Part shown: in pieces, positions 8,504 through 16,562 of the stretch
Position numbering within the stretch: the stretch's first letter is position 1
How the letters are laid out: each line of letters starts with the position of its first letter
Assembly (NCBI RefSeq): GCF_001730365.1
Contig: NZ_MIKB01000012.1
Location: 1 to 64,000 of the forward strand
Length of the DNA stretch: 64,000 bases
From: Enterococcus quebecensis
Lineage (GTDB): Bacteria; Bacillota; Bacilli; Lactobacillales; Enterococcaceae
Direction of reading: 5' to 3'
Made by a program: the position numbers and the translations under genes
Notes under the pieces: generated by a model
The model's input: only the letters and a program-made list of their open reading frames with translations
What the model was told of the DNA's origin: nothing
Databases searched by the model: none

Positions 8504-8857
8504 ATGATAAAAGGAATTGGTATAGATATGGTAGAACTTTCAAGAATAGAAAAAATTATTATAAATAAGTCTTCTTTTATAAAAAGGGTTCTTACCGATA
8601 AAGAATATGCAATTTTTCAAAACTTACCGCATAAACGTCAAGTAGAATTTTTGGCAGGTCGTTTTGCTTGTAAGGAAGCTTTTTCTAAAGCTTGGGGTAC
8701 AGGTATTGGAAATGTAGGGTTGCAAGATGTGGAAATTTTGAAAGAAGACAGTGGAGCGCCAACGGTTACAAAATCTCCTCATGACGGTAAGGTGTTTGTT
8801 TCCATCTCACATACAGATACCTTTGCAGTTGCTCAAATTATTTTGGAAACTCCCTAA
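8504..8857 (+). CDS. acpS: Holo-[acyl-carrier-protein] synthase
   Basis: AcpS transfers the 4'-phosphopantetheine of CoA to a serine of acyl carrier protein, activating fatty-acid synthesis. At 117 residues it is the normal length for the family. It has the metal-binding GIGIDMVELSRI at the N-terminus (Asp8) and the signature FLAGRFACKEAFSKAWGTGI around residues 49-68, and ends with the VFVSISHTDTFAVAQ strand. The ATG follows GGGAG closely. It precedes alr as in many Firmicutes, separated by 162 bases. Confidence 0.96.
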   Translation: MIKGIGIDMVELSRIEKIIINKSSFIKRVLTDKEYAIFQNLPHKRQVEFLAGRFACKEAFSKAWGTGIGNVGLQDVEILKEDSGAPTVTKSPHDGKVFVSISHTDTFAVAQIILETP

Positions 8858-9019
8858 AGGAATAGGAACTTACAAAAATAGTTTTGTTTTATCTACTAAA
8901 TTTGAATAGAAATTGAGAAAGAAGTTGTTAATCAAAAATCAATTAATAAAGCTAGGCTATAATTGTTATAAGTTGATTTGACTGATTCTGCTCAGGCTAT
9001 TTAAGAAAGAAGGACATAT

Positions 9020-10138
9020 ATGGCGGTAGGATGGCATCGTCCCACAAAGTTAGTAATCGACACACAGGCAATTCAGGAAAATGTTCGTAATGAAGTCAAA
9101 CGAATGCCGCAAGGAACAGAATTGTTTGCTGTAGTTAAAGCGAATGGTTATGGACATGGAGCGGTTCAAACTGCAAAAGCAGCTATCAAGGGAGGCGCTA
9201 CAGGATTTTGTGTAGCAATCGTAGATGAAGCAATAGAGCTACGAGAGGCTGGTATTACAGAACCAATACTCATTTTAAGTATCGTAGATGTTTCGTACAT
9301 AGATTTGTTACTAAAATACGATCTATCCGTCACGGTAGCAACTCAAGAATGGTTGGAACAAGCAATCGATTATTTAGGCCATATAGAAACACAGGAACCA
9401 TTAAAAGTACATATAAAAGTTGATACAGGTATGGGGCGGATTGGGTTTATTACACCTGAGGGCGCAAAGCAAGCAGTCGAATTAGTGCAAACATCACAGA
9501 AATTTATTTGGGAAGGCTTATTTACTCATTTTTCTGCAGCAGATGAAAAAGATGCAAGCTATTTTGAAAAACAAAACAGACGGTTTCAAGCAGTATTGGC
9601 TGTGCTGAATGAACTGCCTAAATATGTCCATGTAAGCAATAGTGCTGCAGCACTTTGGCATCCTGAAAGCATAGGGAATATGATTCGCTTTGGTATAGGG
9701 ATGTACGGACTAAATCCATCTGGGCATGAGTTGCCGGAAGTTTATCCATTAAAACCTGCTTTGAGCTTAGTTTCAAGATTGATTCAAGTGAAGGAACTTC
9801 CACCAGGAGAAGGAATAGGGTATGGGCATACCTATACAACGAGTGAAAACGAATGGATAGGTATTGTACCGATCGGTTACGCAGATGGCTGGTTACGTCA
9901 TTTGCAAGGATTTTCAGTACTTGTTAATGGTGAAAAATGTGAAATTATCGGAAGAATTTGTATGGATCAATGTATGATTCGGTTACCGAGAAAAGTAAAT
10001 GTTGGAACACAAGTCACGCTAATTGGGAACGATCATGGAGAAAATATCACGATGCAGATGGTAGCAGATAAGTTGGAAACAATCCACTACGAAGTGGCAT
10101 GTATGTTTTCCGAACGTCTGCCCAGAGAATACAAATAG
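9020..10138 (+). CDS. alr: Alanine racemase
   Basis: This PLP enzyme makes D-alanine for Ddl and for teichoic acid D-alanylation. The 372-residue protein carries the PLP-lysine motif AVVKANGYGHGA (Lys40), the TGMGRIGF segment near residue 138, GYGHTYTT with the second catalytic tyrosine near residue 272, and IGRICMDQCMIRLP in the C-terminal beta domain. The ATG has AGAAAGGACA upstream. It is followed after only 15 bases by the mazF-like gene, so the two are almost certainly cotranscribed. Its link to ddl and murF a few kilobases upstream is functional rather than a single operon. Confidence 0.97.
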   Translation: MAVGWHRPTKLVIDTQAIQENVRNEVKRMPQGTELFAVVKANGYGHGAVQTAKAAIKGGATGFCVAIVDEAIELREAGITEPILILSIVDVSYIDLLLKYDLSVTVATQEWLEQAIDYLGHIETQEPLKVHIKVDTGMGRIGFITPEGAKQAVELVQTSQKFIWEGLFTHFSAADEKDASYFEKQNRRFQAVLAVLNELPKYVHVSNSAAALWHPESIGNMIRFGIGMYGLNPSGHELPEVYPLKPALSLVSRLIQVKELPPGEGIGYGHTYTTSENEWIGIVPIGYADGWLRHLQGFSVLVNGEKCEIIGRICMDQCMIRLPRKVNVGTQVTLIGNDHGENITMQMVADKLETIHYEVACMFSERLPREYK

Positions 10139-10153
10139 AATAGGAGGTTTCAA

Positions 10154-10534
10154 ATGGTCAAAAGGGGTGACATATATTTTGCAGACTTATCCCCTGTTGT
10201 AGGCTCAGAACAAGGGGGAGTACGGCCAGTACTTGTCATACAAAATAATTTAGGTAATCATTTTAGTCCAACCATCATTGTAGCTGCAATTACGGCAAAG
10301 ATGGCAAAACCAAAATTGCCTACACATATAGGAATTAATTCGGAAGAAACTGGAATTGAACGTGATTCTGTCATTTTATTAGAACAAATTCGAACCATCG
10401 ATAAAATACGTTTAAAAGAAAAAGTTTGTCATCTAAGCATAGATATTATGGACTCTGTAAATAGGGCGCTAGGCGTCAGCGTGGGAATTCTGGAAGCGGA
10501 GTTAGAAGAAGAAAATCTAGGTACATATCGTTAA
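10154..10534 (+). CDS. MazF/PemK-family endoribonuclease toxin, no antitoxin seen
   Basis: The 126-residue protein is a complete MazF/NdoA-type mRNA interferase: [28 protein letters not shown] at the N-terminus with the catalytic-loop arginine, [10 protein letters not shown] in the middle, and [17 protein letters not shown] near residue 75. In Bacillus the antitoxin gene ndoAI lies between alr and ndoA. Here alr ends 15 bases before this ATG, so there is no room for one, and I find no MazE-like ORF in the 406 bases downstream. The start has AGGAGG eight to nine bases upstream. Either the toxin is controlled by an unlinked antitoxin or it has another regulatory role. Confidence 0.92.
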   Translation: MVKRGDIYFADLSPVVGSEQGGVRPVLVIQNNLGNHFSPTIIVAAITAKMAKPKLPTHIGINSEETGIERDSVILLEQIRTIDKIRLKEKVCHLSIDIMDSVNRALGVSVGILEAELEEENLGTYR

Positions 10535-10821
10535 GTGTATCGGGACATTTAATTGAACACATAGAACAAGTCTTACAGTTTTGTGAAGAATAATTGTTTG
10601 ATTCAATGGAATAGTACAAAGTATCATTTTGTTGACTACTTATAGACTACTGATTTTTGTTATTTGATACTAAAATAACAAAAAAACTTATAACAAGAAA
10701 TAGAGATAGAAAATCTACACTGTATAAATTGCTTTTCTTGGTTAAAATAATAAAAAAATGCTAAAATTTACTGAATGACATGGTGAATTTATTGACTTTT
10801 ACTCGCTTTTATAAAAAAAAG

Positions 10822-10850
10822 TTGGCAATAACGCAACGTAATGTTACAAT
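10822..10850 (+). promoter_or_regulatory. Sigma-A-type promoter for the 10.9-13.5 kb operon
   Basis: TTGGCA (10822-10827) and TACAAT (10845-10850) are 17 bases apart. The rest of the 406-base gap 10535-10940 is AT-rich; I saw no gene and no clear terminator in it. Confidence 0.65.
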
Positions 10851-10940
10851 AAACTATGTATAATTGGGTGGAAAGTGAATAACTTTCAAAAAAGTAGATA
10901 TATTTAGTGTTTTTTTATTAAGGGATAAAGGAGTTTATAT

Positions 10941-11648
10941 TTGATGACGATTTTCATGTTTGTATTAGTTGTAATACTGTTTCTTTTCTTCAGTTATCAG
11001 TTGTATGTTCGATTCCAGCTAGAGAGTTTAGATTCTGATAGTCCAAAAATGAAGCGCAAGATTAATTTTTATAAGTATCAAGAGAATAGCCGGTCATTGT
11101 TGTTTTTAATGATTGCAGCAATTATTTTTTGTTTAATACTTTTTGGCGTACTTTACAATCAAGATAGTTTAAGAAAAGACAATAAAGATTTAGAATTGAA
11201 GATTGAAGAGATCAAGGATGCCAGAGGAGGAGCTTCTTCTGGCGCTGAAATTGAGAGCTATAAAGAAAATACATTGAAATTGGCAGAATTCCCTTGGAAA
11301 AAAGTGGTAGAAAGCCGAGATGCACAAGCTTTAGATAATTACGAACTTCAACTTTTAAGAGATTGGCAGCCTTTTTTTGGAGAGGCAAATGTAGCAATTA
11401 TAATCAGCCAAAAAACGGAAACCTTGACAGTTTCGGTGTTTCCAACAGCTTTGACATTTAGTGACTTTCAAACAGCTGGGAAAAATATTGAAACCTTTAT
11501 CAAAGAGTTGCAACCAGTAAAAGAAATCACAATGATTGATTTTAACTTTACATATCGAGATAAAACAAACAAATTATCTAAACAGTCAACGGTTTATTCA
11601 AGAGAGTCGAAAGACGGTAACTTAGAAAAAGTAGTATTAGACAAATAG
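10941..11648 (+). CDS. Two-TM membrane protein with an extracellular coiled-coil/alpha-beta domain, unknown function
   Basis: I do not recognise a named family. The 235-residue protein has a hydrophobic segment at residues 4-22 and a second at about 54-72, separated by a basic loop (KMKRKINFYKYQ). A charged coiled-coil stretch follows (RKDNKDLELKIEEIK), then a C-terminal domain of about 130 residues. The first gene of a three-gene set with a coiled-coil protein and a LysM protein, it could bridge cytoplasm and wall. TTG 10941 and ATG 10944 are adjacent; AAAGGAG lies 7 and 10 bases upstream of them, so either may be used. Confidence 0.75.
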   Translation: MMTIFMFVLVVILFLFFSYQLYVRFQLESLDSDSPKMKRKINFYKYQENSRSLLFLMIAAIIFCLILFGVLYNQDSLRKDNKDLELKIEEIKDARGGASSGAEIESYKENTLKLAEFPWKKVVESRDAQALDNYELQLLRDWQPFFGEANVAIIISQKTETLTVSVFPTALTFSDFQTAGKNIETFIKELQPVKEITMIDFNFTYRDKTNKLSKQSTVYSRESKDGNLEKVVLDK

Positions 11649-11680
11649 AGTAGAGAAATAAAAGACGGGGTGTAAAAAGT

Positions 11681-13033
11681 ATGGCAAAGAGACGGTTAAT
11701 TAAGAAAATTAACGAGGTTTCCGAAGAAGAATTATCACAGGATGTTGATTTTAATACGGAGAGTGAGCAACCAAGAACTACTGTAACAGCAAACAATAGC
11801 AGTTTGGTAGCAGAACAGGAACAAGAAATTACTCGTTTAAGAGAACTAATCGAAGAATACAGAATGCAAGAATCTGAGTTCGAACAAAATAAAGAAGAAA
11901 ATTTCCGCTTATCTCAACAAAATAAACAATTAGTAATCAAAGTTGAAAGCAATCAAGATGAACTTGAACGATTAAAAGAGAAGAATGATGAATTAGCGAC
12001 ACAACTAAATCAAAAAGAAACAGAAATTTTTGAATTAGAAGATGCCAATGAATCAGCAGATTCCACAGAAGAAATCAATCGTTTGAAGACACAAATAGCA
12101 GAACTGAAAAAAGAGAATATCAGTGGTCAAGAACAGATTGCTTATCTTGAGACAGCGCTTGTTGAAAAAGACAAAGCGTTAGAAATGCAAATTCTAGAAA
12201 AAGAAAAAGAGATACAACAACTACAAGCTGATCTAGCAGCCCGAGGATCAATCGGAGAAAAACAAGAAGCATTGGAGACGGTGAAGATGGAATTAGAATC
12301 ATTGAATGAAAAACTTCAAACTACTGATAAAGAAAATCAAGAGTTGACACAAAAACTTTCTGTTCTTCAAGAACAAATGCGCCAACTACAACAAGAAAAT
12401 CAAGAATTAAAAGACAAAGAGATTTCATTAGCAACAAATAGCGATGTTTCTGTTGATAATAGCCGTGTTGAAGGCTTGAAGAAAGAATTAGAAACAGTTT
12501 TAAAAGATAAGAGCGAATTAGAAATTAATCTAGGCCGTATCCAAGGTTTGAATGATAAATATTCTATTCAAAAAAATGTCTTTGAATCTGAATTAGCTGG
12601 ACTAAGAAGTATCTATAAAGAAAAAGAAGAAGAACTAGAGAGTTTAAATGCAGAACTAGAAACAATGCGTAATATGTCAGCAACAGGTGAAGCTTCTGGA
12701 AATCAATTAGCTGAACTATTGCAGGCGAAACAACAAATCAATGATTTATTATTGAAAAATCAATCATTACAAGAAGAAGCCTTGAAATCACAACAAGAAA
12801 TCGGTGAAGTAATGGTTTCTGCCAAGAAAGAAGCAAATAGAATTATCAGTGAAGCACAAGTTGAAGCGAAGCATATGATTAATTCAGCAGAGCTTGAAAT
12901 GCTAAATATTGGTAACCGTGCGAAAAATATCTCTAATGAAGTAGAAGAATCTAAGAATGAAGTAATGACAATTTATCGTGAGTTAGAAGAACGTTTAAGC
13001 AAGCTATCACGTTTAGATAAAACTGGAAACTAA
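11681..13033 (+). CDS. Long coiled-coil protein with a DivIVA-like C-terminal helix
   Basis: The 450-residue protein has no signal peptide or membrane segment and is almost entirely charged heptad-type sequence (repeated E/K/Q/L) from about residue 45 to 320. Near residue 375 it changes to SAKKEANRIISEAQVEAKHMI, a pattern typical of DivIVA/GpsB-type and other cell-pole or septal scaffold proteins. This is a compositional resemblance, not a firm homology. The short basic N-terminus MAKRRLIKKINE could touch membrane or nucleic acid. It follows the two-TM protein by 32 bases and precedes the LysM protein by 36, so the three are probably one operon with an envelope or division role. Confidence 0.75.
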   Translation: MAKRRLIKKINEVSEEELSQDVDFNTESEQPRTTVTANNSSLVAEQEQEITRLRELIEEYRMQESEFEQNKEENFRLSQQNKQLVIKVESNQDELERLKEKNDELATQLNQKETEIFELEDANESADSTEEINRLKTQIAELKKENISGQEQIAYLETALVEKDKALEMQILEKEKEIQQLQADLAARGSIGEKQEALETVKMELESLNEKLQTTDKENQELTQKLSVLQEQMRQLQQENQELKDKEISLATNSDVSVDNSRVEGLKKELETVLKDKSELEINLGRIQGLNDKYSIQKNVFESELAGLRSIYKEKEEELESLNAELETMRNMSATGEASGNQLAELLQAKQQINDLLLKNQSLQEEALKSQQEIGEVMVSAKKEANRIISEAQVEAKHMINSAELEMLNIGNRAKNISNEVEESKNEVMTIYRELEERLSKLSRLDKTGN

Positions 13034-13069
13034 TTCACTTACTATACGCCAAATGAAGGGGAGAACAAT

Positions 13070-13480
13070 ATGAAAAAACGAATCAATAAAAAATACTCTG
13101 TCTTGTTGATTTTTTCGACAATATTGTTTAGTACTGCTATTTACTCTATTTCTGATTCAGTTGTTTTAGGCGCATCAGCAGGCGGAGCTGTTTCGGTACC
13201 AACTGCAGGTGTTGGCGCTGATGCACCACCACCAGCGCCCGTTGTACCGTCAGTTCAGGAAATAGATCCCCCTAAAAGAGAAACAACCGCTGAGGGTACT
13301 TCTACTTCTTCTGCTGAGAACAAGAACAGTGAAGCACCTAAGGAAGTATACATTGTAAAAGACGGTCAGACGTTATGGGAGATTGCTCAAGACTCAGGCC
13401 AGTCGGTTCAAACGTTAATGAATAAGAATCAGCTTAGTAGTGGTGTCATTATTGAAGGACAAGAATTAGTATTTGATTGA
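13070..13480 (+). CDS. Secreted LysM-domain protein
   Basis: A signal peptide (MKKRINKKYSVLL followed by a hydrophobic stretch to about residue 35) leads into a Pro/Ala/Ser/Thr/Glu-rich linker. A single C-terminal LysM domain follows: YIVKDGQTLWEIAQDSGQS to the last residue, about 43 residues. LysM binds GlcNAc-containing glycan, so the 136-residue protein should sit on peptidoglycan outside the membrane. No catalytic domain is present. It is the last gene of the 10.9-13.5 kb operon and is followed by a very strong terminator. Confidence 0.88.
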   Translation: MKKRINKKYSVLLIFSTILFSTAIYSISDSVVLGASAGGAVSVPTAGVGADAPPPAPVVPSVQEIDPPKRETTAEGTSTSSAENKNSEAPKEVYIVKDGQTLWEIAQDSGQSVQTLMNKNQLSSGVIIEGQELVFD

Positions 13481-13554
13481 GCAGATACGCATTGTTAAGT
13501 TGCTAAGATGAAATAGAACGTTGCACTTTTCGTTAGATGTTCAATGGATGTTTG

Positions 13555-13601
13555 GCGAGTGGCACAGAACTTTTTCAAAGTTTTGTGCCACTCGCTTTTT
13601 T
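13555..13601 (+). terminator. Strong terminator after the LysM gene
   Basis: A 19-bp stem with one mismatch (GCGAGTGGCACAGAAC... against ...GTTTTGTGCCACTCGC) is followed by T6. The rest of the 354-base gap to 13835 is AT-rich, with a TTGACA at 13651 that may belong to the signal peptidase promoter. Confidence 0.92.
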
Positions 13602-13834
13602 AAATCCGAAAGAATGCACGTAAGGTTAAGTTGATCGAATAAGATCATTATTGACATGTTTAAAGAAGTGTATAAAAATTAAAAGATACTTTAAAAGATG
13701 CTGAAAAGTCCAGTTAGTGGTAGTAATGTAGGAATTAATACTGGATATTTCCAATGGGTTTTATATGGAAAATTTCACAGTAGTCTGTTATTCTTAATTA
13801 AGAGTATTAATCGGTATGATGATTGAGGTGTGCC

Positions 13835-14683
13835 ATGGATGAAATAAACGAACGTTTTAGACTGCTAAAACGACAATTAAAAAGGAAATTTAATAATACT
13901 AAAAAAACAAAAAGTAAAAATAAAAAGAGAAAAAACTCGCAATCTAACTCTTTAGCTAAAAAGAAACGACCGGAACCAAGAGAACGAGTGAGTTCAGTAA
14001 GAGAAGACCGTACTATCAAATCAAGACCTAAGGAAGAGTTAGTCAGAAAATCTGTTCCTTCCAATAAAAGAAGAAAAAAGAAAAAGTTATCGAAAGAAGA
14101 ATTTGAAAAAAGAAAGAAGAAAAAAAGAAAAGAAAATATCATTGAAATCATCAAATTTATGTTTCCAATAGTGATATTTGCAGTATTTGTTTTTTTCTTC
14201 ATCTTAAACACGTCTCCTCACATGGTAGATGGGGACTCAATGAAACCAACATTATTAAATGGGGATAGGGTTATCGTTCGCCGTACAAAAGAACCCAAAA
14301 GATATGAGGTTATTACATTTAAACCACCCGTAAAAAGTGAGTTTCAATATGTTAAGCGGATTATTGGTATGCCAGGAGATCTAGTGTGGACAGAAGGAAA
14401 CGATTTATTCATTAATCATCAGGCAGAATCCTTACCCAAAGCATCGGAATTATCTGCTGCGAATGAATTACCTGATGGAACAATCAAAATAAATGTATCA
14501 GAAGAGTCTTTGGATCAAATGTCACAACTGAAAAAAATTCCCAAGGGACATTATTTTGTATTAGGAGATAATCGAAACAACTCTAGTGATAGTAGAGCCT
14601 TTGGTTTGGTGGATGGCCAGGCGATTGAAGGGGTAGTTTCGTTTAGATTTGCGCCGTTTGATCACATAGGATGGATAAAATAA
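13835..14683 (+). CDS. Signal peptidase I
   Basis: This is a bacterial-type (Ser/Lys) signal peptidase that would cleave Sec signal peptides at the outer membrane face. The 282-residue protein has an unusual 105-residue, very Lys/Arg-rich cytoplasmic N-terminus before its single membrane segment (IVIFAVFVFFFILN). It has the catalytic serine in DGDSMKPTLL (Ser135), the catalytic lysine in YVKRIIGMPGD (Lys174) and the FVLGDNRNNSSDSRAFG box. The start is ATG 13835 behind GAGGTG; the TTG at 13823 lies upstream of that site. It is distinct from the SipW-type peptidase at 57963. Confidence 0.95.
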   Translation: MDEINERFRLLKRQLKRKFNNTKKTKSKNKKRKNSQSNSLAKKKRPEPRERVSSVREDRTIKSRPKEELVRKSVPSNKRRKKKKLSKEEFEKRKKKKRKENIIEIIKFMFPIVIFAVFVFFFILNTSPHMVDGDSMKPTLLNGDRVIVRRTKEPKRYEVITFKPPVKSEFQYVKRIIGMPGDLVWTEGNDLFINHQAESLPKASELSAANELPDGTIKINVSEESLDQMSQLKKIPKGHYFVLGDNRNNSSDSRAFGLVDGQAIEGVVSFRFAPFDHIGWIK

Positions 14684-14716
14684 AAAAAACAATAGATTTT
14701 TATTGTTTTTTTATTT
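14683..14716 (+). terminator. Terminator after signal peptidase I
   Basis: AAAAAACAATA pairs with TATTGTTTTTT around a 5-base loop, starting at the stop codon, with the T-run as the 3' arm. Confidence 0.8.
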
Positions 14717-14837
14717 TATAGAAAAATCAAAATGTTATTATTTTTATGGGGATTTTAAAAAATAAAAAAAATAAAATAAGAACGTATGCTACTATATAAT
14801 TATGACTATTCTCATTAAATTTAATGGGTGCATAGAA

Positions 14838-14868
14838 AACAGAGAACATCCAGTTGGTGTTCTCTGTT
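14838..14868 (-). terminator. Terminator of the Mga-type regulator gene
   Basis: AACAGAGAACA and TGTTCTCTGTT form a perfect 11-bp stem with a 9-base loop. On the minus strand it is followed by TTTTC, so it serves the convergent regulator gene. Confidence 0.7.
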
Positions 14869-14904
14869 ATAATTTCAATTAGTGATACGTAAATAAGGTA
14901 CTAA

Positions 14905-16386
14905 TCATCTTGTGTCAATCAGTTTTATAATCAGTTTTTCTATTTCTGTCATATCATAGCTATTACCGATATCTGAAAAGATATAGACTAATTCTTGTTT
15001 TTCAGAGATTGATTCACTATAAATATTGGACAGTAGTATATCGTAGTGGCTATCTTCTTTGCAAGCTTCTGCTTTAATAGGATATTTATGACCTAAAACA
15101 TTGGTTAAATGTTGGATAACTAAATCACCAATAAAAGGATTCAACGAATGATAGACACCAATTGCAATTTTTTCTTCGTTTAGCTCAGCGATATGATTTA
15201 AAATAATTGTATAGTGAATCTCAGTAAATTTATTTTTATAGCTGCCCTTTTCGCCATCTTGATCAAACTTTTTTGTAGCGATATCCATCAATTCAAAAAC
15301 TTCATTACCCGAAAATGGATGCCGATGTGCATTGACGATTGATTTTATCGTCCAGCTGTCAAAAGGGAGGATGAAACCATCAAAATAATAAAGTTGAGAA
15401 TGTAGCTGAAATAACAAATTTTCAATATACAACAAACGAGCCGATGAAGCATAGCTTGATAAATAGCCTTGTTGTTTTAAATATTTTAAGATAACTTTAT
15501 TCATATAATTTAAATAAGAACTTTCTCTGCGTTGTTTTTCCGCCAATCTGAATGCAAATGAAGAATTAGGCGAAAAATTATGCAAAGAACAAAAGAAGTC
15601 ATAAAACATGTACGCTTCGTAAATAGTATATGGACGATCGATCTTTTTCATATATGTATGTAAGGCTAAATTAATTTCTTCAAATAACGGCCGATCGGGA
15701 TAATCGTAATTTGGACTGATGACCGGATTGAATTCAGTAGTGAGTCGTCTGAAGGAAATTTTCATCCACAATTTAATCTGAAGAACTTCAGTTGGATCAA
15801 AAGCTAGATTAAGAGACTCTTTTAAAATATCTACAAATCCTAGATATTGATTAGCGGTTTCCTTTTCCAAACTGGATTTATCTTCAAAAAGAAACCAAAA
15901 GAAGCTAAAGAAGAAATAGCGTATCTGCTTTTCTTCGCCGATCAGTTTTCCACGTTTGATTTGTAAATGAAATTCTTTTAGGAGTTCATTTAACTCAGTA
16001 ATTTTACGATAATAGGTTGCAGAACTGATCGCATAATTCAGCTGAAAATAATCACAGGTCAATTCACCTTTAGTGAATAACTGATTGACCATTTGAAATT
16101 TAATTGATTTTTCTAGAAAAAGAACAACAACTTTCTTTAATGGAAATGTTGGGTGTTTTTTCAAAGAAATATTTTCACCTTGTAGAGTTATTTCGACTTC
16201 TTTATCTACGTTATTTTCTTCAAGAAAACTTTGCAGGAAAGATAAATATTCATTCAAAGTTGGTAAGCTAATTTGAAACTCACTGACTAACTCATTTTTT
16301 GTCGCATTGCCTTGATTGTTGTATAAAAATAATAGTATATCATTCATATAATCGAAGGGCTTTTCTAAAAAATCTCGTTTTAGCAT
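14905..16386 (-). CDS. Mga/AtxA-type helix-turn-helix transcription regulator
   Basis: The 493-residue protein matches the layout of the Mga family: an N-terminal winged HTH (NATKNELVSEFQISLPTLNEYLSFL), a second HTH of the Mga type (YAISSATYYRKITELNELLKEFHLQIKRGKLIGEEKQIRYF near residue 115), and long PRD-like helical regions. The C-terminus resembles an EIIB fold, as in AtxA and Mga. Such proteins link virulence or surface-gene expression to sugar phosphotransfer. The ATG at 16386 has AGTGAGGTG seven bases upstream; the GTG nine bases earlier lies inside that site. It is divergent from the flavoprotein at 16563, a plausible target. Confidence 0.85.
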   Translation of the reverse strand: MLKRDFLEKPFDYMNDILLFLYNNQGNATKNELVSEFQISLPTLNEYLSFLQSFLEENNVDKEVEITLQGENISLKKHPTFPLKKVVVLFLEKSIKFQMVNQLFTKGELTCDYFQLNYAISSATYYRKITELNELLKEFHLQIKRGKLIGEEKQIRYFFFSFFWFLFEDKSSLEKETANQYLGFVDILKESLNLAFDPTEVLQIKLWMKISFRRLTTEFNPVISPNYDYPDRPLFEEINLALHTYMKKIDRPYTIYEAYMFYDFFCSLHNFSPNSSFAFRLAEKQRRESSYLNYMNKVILKYLKQQGYLSSYASSARLLYIENLLFQLHSQLYYFDGFILPFDSWTIKSIVNAHRHPFSGNEVFELMDIATKKFDQDGEKGSYKNKFTEIHYTIILNHIAELNEEKIAIGVYHSLNPFIGDLVIQHLTNVLGHKYPIKAEACKEDSHYDILLSNIYSESISEKQELVYIFSDIGNSYDMTEIEKLIIKLIDTR

Positions 16387-16562
16387 AATAGACACCTCAC
16401 TTTAAGGATACTTGATTCATAGGAAAATGGCAATACGCAACTTATAAAAAGAAATATGTAACGTATTAATGTTAAAAAAATTGATTTATATATAACCAAA
16501 CAGAGTGTTTTTTTGTTTATATGATTTTTACGATGATTTATTTGATTGAAAGGAGAGTAATC

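Noticed and set aside
13807-14211. 134-codon minus-strand ORF opposite signal peptidase I
   Set aside because: It is the complement of the Lys/Arg-rich N-terminus, giving Phe/Leu runs; no ribosome site.
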